From assembly GCA_963798805.1 (NCBI GenBank), contig CAWCVC010000010.1:992001-1056000 (forward strand): a stretch of 64,000 nucleotides of DNA, given 5' to 3'. The translations under genes were made by a program, and so were the position numbers. The DNA is from CAVZCK01 sp963798805 (GTDB lineage: Bacteria; Pseudomonadota; Alphaproteobacteria; Rhizobiales; Rhodomicrobiaceae). Below are positions 48,075 to 57,127 of this stretch, one piece after another. The notes beneath the pieces are model-generated. The model worked only from the letters and a program-made list of their open reading frames with translations. It did no database searches and had not been told where the DNA came from. How positions within the stretch are numbered: position 1 is the stretch's first letter; every line of letters starts with the position of its first letter.

Positions 48075-49300
48075 TCCGCGCCGTCGCGATCGCTTTGATG
48101 CTGGGGCTCAGCGCCTCCGCCCTCTCGGCTGCCGAGCTGGAAACCATACCCGGCAACAGCTATGGCGGCGGCCCGGGCATGCCCGGCTCCAAAGGGACGC
48201 CGCCCATGCCCGCCAATCAAGGGCTTTCCCCGCTCTATGACACCTCGCAGACCGGCGCGCTCACCCGCATCAAGGATATCGTCTCGATCGGCGGCGTCCG
48301 TTCCAACCAGCTTGTCGGCTATGGCCTCGTCATCGGCCTCAACGGAACGGGCGACACGCTGCGGAATTCACCGTTCACGGAGCAATCGCTGCAATCGATG
48401 CTCGACCGCATGGGCGTCAACATCCGCAAGGCCCAGTCCCGCACCCGCAATATCGCCGCGGTGATCGTCACGGCGGAGCTGCCCGCCTTCATCGGACGCG
48501 GCTCGCGCTTGGACATCACGGTATCATCGCTCGGCGATGCAACCTCGCTGGTCGGCGGATCGCTGATCATGACGCCGCTCGCCGGACCCGACGGCCGCAT
48601 CTACGCCGTGGCTCAGGGGCCGGTCACCGTGTCGGGCTTCACTGCCGCCGGAAGTGCCGAGACCGTGACACAGAATGTTCCGACCTCTGCGCGTATTCCC
48701 AACGGCGCGCTTGTCGAGCGTGAGCCGCCGAGCCGTTTCGGCGAGGACAAGTTTCTCCTGCTCGAGCTGCGCAATCCGGATTTTGCGACCGCCGTGCGCG
48801 TGGCCGACACGATCAACACCTACAGCACTGCGCGCTATGGCGTCCGGCCGGCTCTGGAGCGCGACCTGCGCACGATCACCCTGACCAAACCGGCCAATGT
48901 CGGTGCGGCGCGCTTCATCGCCGAGATCGGCATGCTACCGGTACAGCCGGATTCGCCGGCCCGCGTCGTCGTCGACGAGCGCACCGGGACGATTGTCATC
49001 GGCAATGACGTGCGCATCTCCAAGGTCGCCGTGGCGCACGGGAACCTGACGGTCCGCGTGACCGAAAGCCCGCAGGTCTCGCAGCCGAACCCGTTCGCCG
49101 AAGGCGAAACGGTGGTGACGCCGAACACTCAGGTTACGGCTGATCAGGCGGGGGGCAATGTCGGCCTCGTCGACGGAACCAATCTGCAAACGCTCGTTGC
49201 CGGTTTGAACAGAATGGGCCTGAAGCCAGCCAGCATCATCGCGATCCTGGAAGCGATCAAATCGGCTGGCGCGCTGCAGGCGGATCTGGTGGTGCAATGA
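48071..49300 (+). CDS. flgI: Flagellar P-ring protein FlgI
   Basis: A 409-residue periplasmic ring protein. After the signal peptide (about 1-20) there is a Gly/Pro-rich stretch of about 35 residues (GGGPGMPGSKGTPPMP) not usual in FlgI. The canonical RIKDIVSIGGVRSNQLVGYG begins at about residue 66. The rest, including GLNGTGD and NVGLVDGTNLQTLVAGLN, is normal. ATGA overlaps join it to flgA upstream and to motE downstream. Confidence 0.93.
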   Translation: MIRAVAIALMLGLSASALSAAELETIPGNSYGGGPGMPGSKGTPPMPANQGLSPLYDTSQTGALTRIKDIVSIGGVRSNQLVGYGLVIGLNGTGDTLRNSPFTEQSLQSMLDRMGVNIRKAQSRTRNIAAVIVTAELPAFIGRGSRLDITVSSLGDATSLVGGSLIMTPLAGPDGRIYAVAQGPVTVSGFTAAGSAETVTQNVPTSARIPNGALVEREPPSRFGEDKFLLLELRNPDFATAVRVADTINTYSTARYGVRPALERDLRTITLTKPANVGAARFIAEIGMLPVQPDSPARVVVDERTGTIVIGNDVRISKVAVAHGNLTVRVTESPQVSQPNPFAEGETVVTPNTQVTADQAGGNVGLVDGTNLQTLVAGLNRMGLKPASIIAILEAIKSAGALQADLVVQ

Positions 49301-50235
49301 TGTCTCGCGTCTTGAAAACAGCCGAATTTCCCATCTCTCCATATGCCCGCATTGGCGCAATCTGTCTTGCCGCGGTGCTCATTCACGCTGCATCGGGCGT
49401 CACCGATCCGGCAGCGGCTCAGAAAGGCTGGAGCACGTCGGTTGAAAGCCAGGCGGAATTCGCATATCGCTCCGTCTACGAACGATCGCTCAACTCGCAA
49501 AAGCCCGCCAAGGCGGCCAAGCGGCGATCCAGGTCCGTTATGGCGCCGGCGGCAACCGGCGCGATCATTCCCGACTTTCCAGAGCGCAAGCCCGAGGCGC
49601 TTCGCGCCGTGCCGGCGCCGATCGTCATCGATACGCCGCCAATCGAGGCAAAGGTTGCCGCCGCGCCCACCAATACCGGCTGGCAGGCGCTGGTCGATCC
49701 GCATGGCAATCCGGTGCTTCACGAGCCGTCGGCCCTTGCGAACATCATCACGACGCAGGTGATCAATCAGGAGCCCAACGCGCCGGCGGCCAACGCCAAG
49801 CCGCGCGGCCCCGGCGAGCAATATTGTAGCAACATCGCCAACGCCGCGTCCGACGCGCGCTTCGCCTGGCAGAAACAGACGCTGGTCGAGACCGAGAAGC
49901 AGGTGAAGGAGCGGCTCGAGGAGCTCAACGCCAAGATCACCGAATATCAAAAATGGCTGGCGCGGCGCGATGAATTCTCCCGAAAAGCCGAAGCCACGAT
50001 CACCAATATCTACGCGAAGATGAAGCCTGATGCGGCCGCACAGCAACTGGCGGTGCTGGACGAAGAGACGGCGGCGGCGGTGATCACGAAGCTCAATCCG
50101 CGCGTCGCAAGCGCGCTGATGGCTGAAATGGATCCGAAGCAGGCGGCGCGGCTGACGGCGATCATTTCGGCTTCGGGAAAAGGCCCTAAAGGCAAAGCCC
50201 CGGCCGCCCCCAAGCCGCAAAACGGGAAGATATGA
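49297..50235 (+). CDS. motE: MotE-like flagellar motility chaperone
   Basis: This 312-residue exported protein has an N-terminal signal segment, a Pro/Ala-rich region, then a coiled coil (about residues 185-235; TLVETEKQVKERLEELNAKI) and a MgtE_N-like helical end with KMKPDAAAQQLAVLDEETAA. In rhizobia the equivalent protein MotE folds MotC in the periplasm; motC is present at 58383. The gene overlaps flgI and flgH by four bases each. Confidence 0.8.
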   Translation: MMSRVLKTAEFPISPYARIGAICLAAVLIHAASGVTDPAAAQKGWSTSVESQAEFAYRSVYERSLNSQKPAKAAKRRSRSVMAPAATGAIIPDFPERKPEALRAVPAPIVIDTPPIEAKVAAAPTNTGWQALVDPHGNPVLHEPSALANIITTQVINQEPNAPAANAKPRGPGEQYCSNIANAASDARFAWQKQTLVETEKQVKERLEELNAKITEYQKWLARRDEFSRKAEATITNIYAKMKPDAAAQQLAVLDEETAAAVITKLNPRVASALMAEMDPKQAARLTAIISASGKGPKGKAPAAPKPQNGKI

Positions 50236-50960
50236 TCTCTCGCCTTCTACCCCTGCTTCCGCTCGCCCTTCTCGGAGCCTGCAGCTTTCATCCGAGCGAG
50301 ATCGGCCAGGTGCCGCATATGACGCCGGTCGGCTCGGGACTGGCCCAGGCGACCCTGCCGATCAAGAGCTCTCCGACGCCGCGGCCGGTCTACCGGCCCG
50401 GCAACTCGCTGTGGCAGGACACCAGCGCCGATTTCTTCCGCGACCCTCGCGCCTCGCAGGTGGGCGACCTCGTGACCGTCAAAATCTCCATCCAGGACAC
50501 GGCGAAGCTCAAAAATGACACCAACCGCCAGCGCAAGTCGGACGGCAATATGGACGCCAATTTCAGCTATGCGCTCAATACCGCCGGGGTCAACAAACAC
50601 CTCCAGGCCTCCGGCAGCGGTTCCTTCAAGCCTTCTGTCACGGCCGAGACAAAGACCGACAGCCAGGCACAGATCGACCGATCCGAAACCATCAATCTGC
50701 TCGTGGCCGCGGTGGTGACCGGGGTCCTGCCCAATGGCAACCTGATCATCAGCGGCACGCAAGAAGTGCGCGTCAACTTCGAGGTCCGCGAGCTGCATGT
50801 CGCCGGCATCGTCCGCCCTCGCGACATCACGACCGACAATGCGGTGTCTTATGAAAAGATCGCCGAGGCACGCATTTCCTATGGCGGCCGGGGCCGGAAC
50901 ACGGAAATTCAGCAGCCCGGCTGGGGTCAGCAGGTCATCGACGCCATCTCGCCCTATTGA
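50232..50960 (+). CDS. flgH: Flagellar L-ring lipoprotein FlgH
   Basis: The 242-residue lipoprotein has the box LLGAC at residues 13-17. The usual SLWQDTSADFFRDPRASQVG follows, then GDLVTVKI and the C-terminal YGGRGRNTEIQQPGWGQQ. It forms the outer-membrane ring. fliL starts 14 bases after it. Confidence 0.95.
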   Translation: MISRLLPLLPLALLGACSFHPSEIGQVPHMTPVGSGLAQATLPIKSSPTPRPVYRPGNSLWQDTSADFFRDPRASQVGDLVTVKISIQDTAKLKNDTNRQRKSDGNMDANFSYALNTAGVNKHLQASGSGSFKPSVTAETKTDSQAQIDRSETINLLVAAVVTGVLPNGNLIISGTQEVRVNFEVRELHVAGIVRPRDITTDNAVSYEKIAEARISYGGRGRNTEIQQPGWGQQVIDAISPY

Positions 50961-50974
50961 GAGCAGGGGACAAT

Positions 50975-51466
50975 ATGGCGAAAGCGGCAGATGCGGAGGA
51001 GAGCAAGAGATCGACCGGCGGGATTACCATCCTCGGCGTGCTCCTGCTCTCCGGCATGGGCATAGCTGCCGGCCTCGGTTTCGGCTTCGTCATTCCGGGG
51101 CTGATGAAGGAAAGCCCGGTCAAGCCCAAGCCGGCCGAGCCGGCCGCTCAGCACGGGCCGACGCTGCCGCCGACCGCCATCCTCAAAACCCTCGCGCCCC
51201 TCACAACCAATCTCGCGCGGCCGACCTCGACCTGGATTCGGATCGAATCCTCGATCGTGATCGAAAAGGATATGGGGCCGGACGCCGACATCATTGCGGC
51301 CAGATTGTCGGAAGACCTCATCGGCTATCTGCGCACCGTTACGGTCGACCAGCTCGAAGGGCCAAGCGGCTTCCAGCATCTGCGTGAAGACCTCAACGAC
51401 AGGGTCCGCGTGCGAACCGAAGGGAAGGCATCTGAGCTGATCATTCAAAGCCTGATCATCGAATGA
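50975..51466 (+). CDS. fliL: Flagellar basal body protein FliL
   Basis: A 163-residue protein with one membrane segment (about residues 16-40) and a periplasmic domain containing TWIRIESSIVIEKDMGPD and LREDLNDRVRVRTEGK. FliL stabilises the stators. The ATG at 50975 has AGGGGA upstream; an in-frame TTG six codons earlier is rejected. ATGA overlap with fliP. Confidence 0.9.
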   Translation: MAKAADAEESKRSTGGITILGVLLLSGMGIAAGLGFGFVIPGLMKESPVKPKPAEPAAQHGPTLPPTAILKTLAPLTTNLARPTSTWIRIESSIVIEKDMGPDADIIAARLSEDLIGYLRTVTVDQLEGPSGFQHLREDLNDRVRVRTEGKASELIIQSLIIE

Positions 51467-52326
51467 CCGAGGCAGGGGGCAATCAGTCGGGCGTGGAGAT
51501 TGGGGCGCAACGCCGCCCCGGCGGCGTCACCGGCCGCGGCCGCGCCGCAGCGCTCCACTGGACGCTGACCCGGAGCGCGCCGCTCGGCTTCATTCTCGCC
51601 GGCGCTGCCGTGCTGGCTTTGCTGGCCATGAGCGTCGAAGCGGCGGCGCAGGTGCTGAGCTTGGATGCGCTCATCCCGCCGGGCAACGGCACCGTCACCG
51701 GCCGCGTGATCCAGCTTATTGCCGCCGTCACCGTCCTGTCCGTGGCGCCGGGCCTCTTGATCATGGTGACCTGCTTCACCCGTTTCGTGATCGCGCTCTC
51801 ATTCCTGCGCGCCGGGCTCGGCCTGCAGACCACGCCCGCCAATCTCGTCCTCATCAGCCTTGCCCTGTTCATGACCTTCTACGTCATGGCGCCGACCTTC
51901 GATCGCGCCTGGACCGACGGGATCAAGCCGCTGATGGACAACCAGATCAACGAGGAGGAGGCCTACAAGCGCATCACGGCGCCGTTCAAAAGCTTCATGC
52001 GCGCCCATGTGCGCGAGAAGGATTTGCGTCTGTTCGAGGATCTTGCGGCCACCAAGCTGCCGCCACAGAAAACCGATGCGGAGGTCGATCTGCGCATCAT
52101 CATTCCGGCTTTCATGATCTCGGAGTTGCGGCGCAGCTTCGAGATCGGTTTCCTGATCACCCTGCCCTTTCTGGTGATCGACATGATCGTCGCTACACTG
52201 ACCATGTCCATGGGCATGATGATGCTGCCGCCAACAGTCATTTCGCTGCCCTTCAAGATCCTGTTCTTCATCCTGATCGACGGCTGGAATTTACTGATCG
52301 GTGGATTGATACGATCATTCTTGTAG
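51463..52326 (+). CDS. fliP: Flagellar export gate protein FliP
   Basis: A 287-residue export-gate protein with the core RFVIALSFLRAGLGLQTTPA and FEIGFLITLPFLVIDMIVAT. The membrane domains are complete. About 35 polar residues precede the signal-like first hydrophobic segment, unusual for FliP; a GTG further in could be the real start, but the ATGA overlap with fliL favours this one. Confidence 0.93.
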   Translation: MTEAGGNQSGVEIGAQRRPGGVTGRGRAAALHWTLTRSAPLGFILAGAAVLALLAMSVEAAAQVLSLDALIPPGNGTVTGRVIQLIAAVTVLSVAPGLLIMVTCFTRFVIALSFLRAGLGLQTTPANLVLISLALFMTFYVMAPTFDRAWTDGIKPLMDNQINEEEAYKRITAPFKSFMRAHVREKDLRLFEDLAATKLPPQKTDAEVDLRIIIPAFMISELRRSFEIGFLITLPFLVIDMIVATLTMSMGMMMLPPTVISLPFKILFFILIDGWNLLIGGLIRSFL

Positions 52327-52411
52327 AATTTTGTAAATCTTGTTTATCTGCCGCTAATCAAGGCGGTGTAATCACTACGGAACTCCGTGTTCGCGTCTTT
52401 CCCTACCGCCG

Positions 52412-52485
52412 ATGGCAGATTGGTTCCGGTTTCGTCCGGAGCCAAAGGCATGAAGCCGCTCTGCCATGCCGGCCGATCCGGTATG
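52412..52485 (+). ncRNA. Structured mRNA leader of flagellin 1
   Basis: ATGGCAG (52412-52418) can pair with CTGCCAT (52461-52467). Inside, TTGGTTCCGG (52420-52429) pairs with CCGGAGCCAA (52436-52445). A second hairpin CATGCCGG/CCGGTATG (52465-52485) follows. Each stem recurs before flagellin 2 with compensating base changes, which argues for a conserved RNA. FlbT is known to bind flagellin mRNA leaders in Caulobacter, so a similar control is a fair guess. Confidence 0.6.
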
Positions 52486-52522
52486 TCCCTGTAAACGCGA
52501 AACCTTTCAAAGGGATATCCCG

Positions 52523-53459
52523 ATGACGAGTCTCCTGACGAACGTCGCGGCGCGCACGGCCCTTGTGACCTTGACGCAGACGAACCGTACCCTCGAGATG
52601 ACGCAGAACCGGATCTCGACCGGCTTGCGCGTCGCGAGCGCCAAGGACAATGCGGCCTATTGGTCGATCGCGACGACCATGCGCTCCGACAACAGCGCCC
52701 TGTCGACGGTGCAGGATGCGCTCGGCCTCGGCTCGGCCACCGTCGATGTGGCCTATACCGCGCTGAACAGCGCCATCGACCTCGTCAGCCAGATCAAGAC
52801 CAAGCTGGTGGCCGCACGCGAACCGGGCGTCGACAAGACGAAAATCCAGAGCGAGATCGACCAGCTTCAGAGCGAGCTTAAGGGCATGGCCGATGCCGCG
52901 GTCTTCAGCGGCGAGAACTGGCTGTCCGTCGAATTCGAGCGTCACCGGCTATAATCCGACCAAGGAAGTTGTGGCGTCTTTCTCGCGCTCGGGCGGGGCC
53001 GTCAGTATCGGTACGATCCTGATCGACACAACTTCGGTCGCGCTTTACGACGCCAGCACCTCGGCGACAGGCATTCTGGACGGCTCGCGCGATACTACCG
53101 GCGCCATCAGTGCAAGCGGCACCTTCTCGATCGCTTCCATCGATATCTCGTCGCTGACGGACAGCAGTGCGGATGTGACCACACTCGAAACCTATATCGC
53201 AGGGGCCGATGCGGCCATGGGGGAGATGACCTCCGCAGCCAGCACGCTCGGTGCGGTGAAGTCCCGGATCGACTTGCAGAAGGATTTCGTCTCTGGACTG
53301 ATGGACGCCATCCAGAAAGGCATCGGCCAGCTTGTGGACGCGGATATGAACGAGGAGTCGACCAAGCTGCAGGCTCTTCAGGTCCAGGCGCAGCTCGGCA
53401 TCCAGGCGCTCAGCATCGCCAATCAGACCAGCCAGAATATTCTAGCTCTGTTCCGATAG
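52523..53459 (+). CDS. Flagellin 1 (apparent frameshift)
   Basis: The N-terminal D0/D1 region starts MTSLLTNVAARTALVTLTQT. The C-terminal region ends QALSIANQTSQNILALF, both closely matching flagellin 2. The frame breaks after GENWLSV because GAATTC at 52931-52936 has one base too many; GAATC or GATTC restores SVTGYNPTKEV. The corrected length is 311 residues, a short alphaproteobacterial filament protein with a small variable domain. AAAGGGA stands before the ATG. A strong terminator follows. Confidence 0.88.
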
Positions 53460-53476
53460 CCGCCAGGGCGGTCGAC

Positions 53477-53510
53477 GCGGGCGTTCCATTATTGAACGCT
53501 CGCTTTCTTT
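53477..53510 (+). terminator. Rho-independent terminator of flagellin 1
   Basis: GCGGGCGTTC (53477-53486) and GAACGCTCGC (53494-53503) form a ten-base stem with a seven-base loop and one G-U pair, followed by TTTCTTT. Confidence 0.8.
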
Positions 53511-53694
53511 AGTCTTTGTTGGTCTCTTCCGCGAAACGCTAAAATTTGTGAAAATAAGCGATCAGCGCTTCAGAATTCGTTTAAATCAATTTCGCTGCCT
53601 AACGAGAAAATCCTGCTCCCGACATTTAGGGAAGCCTAATCATATCTATAGGATAGTCTTTCCCTCGGCGAAATTCTCTCGTAACTTCCGCCGC

Positions 53695-53766
53695 ATGGCA
53701 GCTTGGCACCCATGAGATGGTGCCGAAGGCATGACGCCGCGCTGCCATACCGGCCGATCCGGTATG
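53695..53766 (+). ncRNA. Structured mRNA leader of flagellin 2
   Basis: ATGGCAG (53695-53701) pairs with CTGCCAT (53742-53748). Inside, GGCACC (53705-53710) pairs with GGTGCC (53719-53724); the corresponding stem of leader 1 has different bases but the same pairing. The hairpin CATACCGG/CCGGTATG (53746-53766) has an A-U pair where leader 1 has G-U. The outer stem and this hairpin share CAT and so may be alternatives. Confidence 0.6.
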
Positions 53767-53804
53767 TCCCGAACTCAACTCGTAACATGTAAAGGGACAT
53801 CCTC

Positions 53805-54740
53805 ATGACCAGCCTTCTTACCAACGTAGCTGCCCGCACTGCTCTTGCGACTTTGACGCAGACCAACAAGTCGCTTGAGATGACCCAGAACCGCATTTCG
53901 ACCGGCTTCAAGGTTGCGACTGCAAAGGACAACGCCGCCTATTGGTCGATTGCCACCACGATGCGTTCCGACTCCGCGGCCCTGTCGACCGTGCAGGACG
54001 CCCTGGGTCTCGGCTCGGCGACCGTCGATGTGGCCTACAACGCCGTCGACAGCGCCGTCAGCGTGGTCAGCCAGATTAAAGAGAAGCTTGTTGCCGCACG
54101 CGAGCCGGGCGTCGACAAGTCGAAGATCCAGAGCGAAATCACGGAGCTGCAAAACCAGCTTCAGAGCATCGCCGACGCGTCGGTGTTCAGCGGTGAGAAC
54201 TGGCTCTCTGTCAATTCCAGCGCCTCTGGCTACAACGCCACGAAGCAGATCGTCTCCTCGTTCTCGCGCACCGGCGGCACCGTCACCATCGGCACGATCA
54301 GCATCGATACGTCGACGGTGGCGCTCTACGACTCCAGCACCTCCACCTCAGGCATCCTCGACGGGTCACGCAACTCGAGTGGCGCCCTGAGCGCGAGCGG
54401 CAGCTTCTCGATCGCAACGGTCGACATCTCATCGCTGTCCGACAGCAGCACCGACCTGACGACGCTCGAGGGCTACATCGCAGGCGCCGATGCGGCGGTC
54501 TCCGAGATGACCACCGCTGCTTCGACGCTCGGTGCAGTGAAGTCTCGTATCGACCTGCAGAAGACCTTTATCTCCGGTCTGAAGGACGCCATCGACCAAG
54601 GTGTCGGCCAGCTTGTCGATGCGGACATGAATGAAGAATCGACCAAGTTGCAGGCCCTTCAGGTGCAGGCGCAGCTCGGCATCCAGGCGCTCAGCATCGC
54701 CAATCAGTCGAGCCAGAACATCCTGGCGCTCTTCAGATAA
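53805..54740 (+). CDS. Flagellin 2
   Basis: An intact 311-residue flagellin. The N-terminal helices (MTSLLTNVAARTALATLTQT; NRISTGFKVATAKDNAAYWS) and C-terminal helices (STKLQALQVQAQLGIQALSI) form the filament core. The middle is a short Ser/Thr-rich domain (about residues 145-215). It is very similar to flagellin 1 and probably arose by tandem duplication. AAAGGGA precedes the ATG. Confidence 0.93.
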   Translation: MTSLLTNVAARTALATLTQTNKSLEMTQNRISTGFKVATAKDNAAYWSIATTMRSDSAALSTVQDALGLGSATVDVAYNAVDSAVSVVSQIKEKLVAAREPGVDKSKIQSEITELQNQLQSIADASVFSGENWLSVNSSASGYNATKQIVSSFSRTGGTVTIGTISIDTSTVALYDSSTSTSGILDGSRNSSGALSASGSFSIATVDISSLSDSSTDLTTLEGYIAGADAAVSEMTTAASTLGAVKSRIDLQKTFISGLKDAIDQGVGQLVDADMNEESTKLQALQVQAQLGIQALSIANQSSQNILALFR

Positions 54741-54768
54741 GAGCTGAACGCTTGAGCAGGTGAAAGAA

Positions 54769-54797
54769 GAGACGCGCTTCCCCGTGGAGCGCGTCTC
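54769..54797 (+). terminator. Strong hairpin after flagellin 2
   Basis: GAGACGCGC (54769-54777) and GCGCGTCTC (54789-54797) form a perfect nine-base stem. No T run follows, so it may be a Rho-dependent or processing structure rather than an intrinsic terminator. It separates the flagellin gene from fliF. Confidence 0.5.
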
Positions 54798-54864
54798 GTC
54801 TCGTCATTCTCACGCAAGCTTCCGATCGGAGACTCATCGCGGCATCTGGTGGTCCGAGGGAAGC

Positions 54865-56496
54865 ATGACCGGGCAGGAACAATTGGAGCGGCTGAGAACC
54901 AGCCTGCTCAATCTTGGCGCGCGCCGGCTCGCCGCCCTTGCCCTTGTGGGGGTGACGGTTTTCAGCGCGGTGGCGCTGGGCAGCTACTATCTGAGCCGGC
55001 CGACTTTCGAGACGCTTTATGTCGGCCTCACCCAACAGGAGGCGATGCGGATGGGCTCCGCCCTGCATGAATCCGGGATCGACTTCGACATCAGCTCCGA
55101 CGGCACGAAGCTCATGGTGTCCTATGGCCAGACGGCGCAAGCCCGGATGCTGCTTGCGGAGCGTGGCCTGCCTTCTAGCGCGACATCCGGTTACGAGCTG
55201 TTCGACAAGCTGGGGCCGGTTGGGCTTACCTCCTTCATGCAGGATATTACTCGCGTGCGCGCGCTGGAAGGCGAGATCGCCCGGACGATCCAGACGATGA
55301 AGGGCGTGAAGGCGGCGCGGGTGCATCTCGTGCTCGCCGACGAAGGCTCCTTTCGCCGCAACCGGCAGCCGCCCTCGGCCTCCGTCGTCGTGCGCACGGA
55401 AGGACCGGGATCGTTTAACGGAGCGCCCGCCATCCGGCAGCTCGTCGCGGCGGCGGTGCCGTCGCTGATGCCCGATCAGGTCACCGTTCTGAATACGGAC
55501 GGCACCATCCTCGCCGCGGGGGGTGAGGGCACGGATACCGGGCCGCACAAGATGGTCGAGCTGGAGAAGGTCGTCAGCGACGAGTTGCAGGAAAACGTCC
55601 GCAAGACGCTGATCCCCTATCTCGGGCTCAACAATTTCGAGATCAGCGTCACGGCGCGGCTCAATCTCGACAAGCGCGAGACCAACGAGACCACCTACGA
55701 TCCGGATTCGCGTGTCGAGCGCTCGGTGCGCAATGTGAAGGAAACCAGCAGCTCGCAGAATGCCGGCAGCAGCGCCAATGTCACCGTGCAGCAGAACCTG
55801 CCGACCGAACAGACCGCTGCCTTGCCCGGCGAGACCTCGAAAACGCAGAAGGACCGGCGTGAGGAGCTGTCCAATTACGAGCTGAACTCCAAGAAGGTCT
55901 CCACGGTCAGCAACGGCTATCAGGTCGAAAACGTCACCGTCGCTGTGGTGCTGAACAAGCGCCAGCTTCTTGCCTCGCTCGGACCGAATGCCTCGCAGGA
56001 TGCGATCGACAAGCAGCTCAAGGAAGTCGAGAAGGTGGTCTCGACAGCCGCCGGCGTCGACCCGGCCCGCGGCGACAAGGTAACCGTCGCTGCCGTCGAT
56101 TTCGTCGTCGACACGCAGCGGCTCGAACCCGTCCCCTCGCCCGGCATCATGGATCAGCTGATGCGGCAGCTCGGCAGCTTCGTCAATGCGGGCGCCATTA
56201 TCGTCGCCGCCTTCCTCCTGGTGTGGTTCGGCTTGCGCCCGGCGCTGCAGGCCATTCTGAAGGAGCCCGGCGCGGAGCAGACGCAAGGCCAGGCGCAGCT
56301 CGCCCTCGAAGGCAGACCCGAGGGCGCCCTCGCCTCTCTGCCGGGGCCGGAAGGCGCGGGCAACCTGACCGAGGAAGATCTCGAACATGCGCAGCAGCGA
56401 GCCCGCCGCGCAACGGCGCAGCAGAAGCTCGAAACCATCATCCAGACCAACGAGGAGGCCGTCGCCGCCGCCTTGAAACAGCTCCTGAGGAGCTAG
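54865..56496 (+). CDS. fliF: Flagellar MS-ring protein FliF
   Basis: A 543-residue ring protein with membrane segments at about residues 24-46 and 432-452. Between them lie the ring-building motifs: LYVGLTQQEAMRMGSALHES, DKLGPVGLTSFMQDI, and GVKAARVHLVLADEGSF. A hydrophilic linker carries the C-terminal FliG-binding end. GAGGGAAG precedes the ATG at 54865; an earlier in-frame start at 54760 lies in the hairpin region and is rejected. Confidence 0.94.
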   Translation: MTGQEQLERLRTSLLNLGARRLAALALVGVTVFSAVALGSYYLSRPTFETLYVGLTQQEAMRMGSALHESGIDFDISSDGTKLMVSYGQTAQARMLLAERGLPSSATSGYELFDKLGPVGLTSFMQDITRVRALEGEIARTIQTMKGVKAARVHLVLADEGSFRRNRQPPSASVVVRTEGPGSFNGAPAIRQLVAAAVPSLMPDQVTVLNTDGTILAAGGEGTDTGPHKMVELEKVVSDELQENVRKTLIPYLGLNNFEISVTARLNLDKRETNETTYDPDSRVERSVRNVKETSSSQNAGSSANVTVQQNLPTEQTAALPGETSKTQKDRREELSNYELNSKKVSTVSNGYQVENVTVAVVLNKRQLLASLGPNASQDAIDKQLKEVEKVVSTAAGVDPARGDKVTVAAVDFVVDTQRLEPVPSPGIMDQLMRQLGSFVNAGAIIVAAFLLVWFGLRPALQAILKEPGAEQTQGQAQLALEGRPEGALASLPGPEGAGNLTEEDLEHAQQRARRATAQQKLETIIQTNEEAVAAALKQLLRS

Positions 56497-56500
56497 CCCG

Positions 56501-57127
56501 ATGGCTCCGGTTCCCGCCGCGAGGTTCATTCCCGAATTCGGCGCCGAAAACCGCCCGCCGGTTCGGAAACGCGAAACGGAGCCGAACCCGGACTCGCCGC
56601 AATTCGCCACGCTGACCGCCAAAACCGAGTCCAGGATCGAGGAGTCCTATCAGCAGGGTTTCGCCGCGGGCCGGGACGGGGCGCTGGCGGAGATCGAAAG
56701 CAAGCTGGAGGAGCAGCGCGCCTATTACGCGCAGCAGCTCACGATCGAGCGCTATGCCTGGGCCAATCGGGAGGCGGAGAAGCTCGGAGAGGAGATCGGC
56801 ACCGGGCTGAAGCAGATCGAGAGCCGGCTGGGCGAGATCGTGGCCCGCATACTGCGGCCCTTCCTTGCCGAGGCCGTCCATAAACGGGCGATCGCCGAGC
56901 TATGCGAGGCGCTCGAAGCGCTGATCGGATCGAATGAAGGCATCACGCTGGAGATCTCGGGGCCGGAAGACCTCTTGCAGCTCCTTCGTGAAAAGCTCGG
57001 CAGCCGAAACGTCGCCGCGCTGTTTACACCGGCCGACGGCGTCGATGTTCGCGTCGTCGCCGGACAAACCGTCCTGGAAACCTGCCTCGGCACCTGGATG
57101 AAAAGAATTGAGGAGAGCGTATTGTGA
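56501..57127 (+). CDS. FliH-like export regulator
   Basis: This 208-residue protein has a disordered N-terminus and a coiled coil (about residues 45-105; YQQGFAAGRDGALAEIESKL), then a mixed helical C-terminal domain. Shape and position right after fliF fit FliH, the partner that holds FliI. Sequence similarity is weak, as is usual for FliH. The stop overlaps motB in GTGA. Confidence 0.6.
   Translation: MAPVPAARFIPEFGAENRPPVRKRETEPNPDSPQFATLTAKTESRIEESYQQGFAAGRDGALAEIESKLEEQRAYYAQQLTIERYAWANREAEKLGEEIGTGLKQIESRLGEIVARILRPFLAEAVHKRAIAELCEALEALIGSNEGITLEISGPEDLLQLLREKLGSRNVAALFTPADGVDVRVVAGQTVLETCLGTWMKRIEESVL

Larger units (their letters stand above)
53460..53804. other. Gap between the two flagellin genes
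   Basis: The 345 bases hold the terminator of flagellin 1, an AT-rich stretch (53520-53660) that should contain the flagellin 2 promoter, and its structured leader. I could not identify a confident sigma28 or sigma54 promoter. Confidence 0.5.

Noticed and set aside
52327..52411. Possible sigma28 promoter (TAAA...GCCGCTAA) before flagellin 1
   Set aside because: The spacer is 12 rather than about 15 bases, and no equivalent was seen before flagellin 2.
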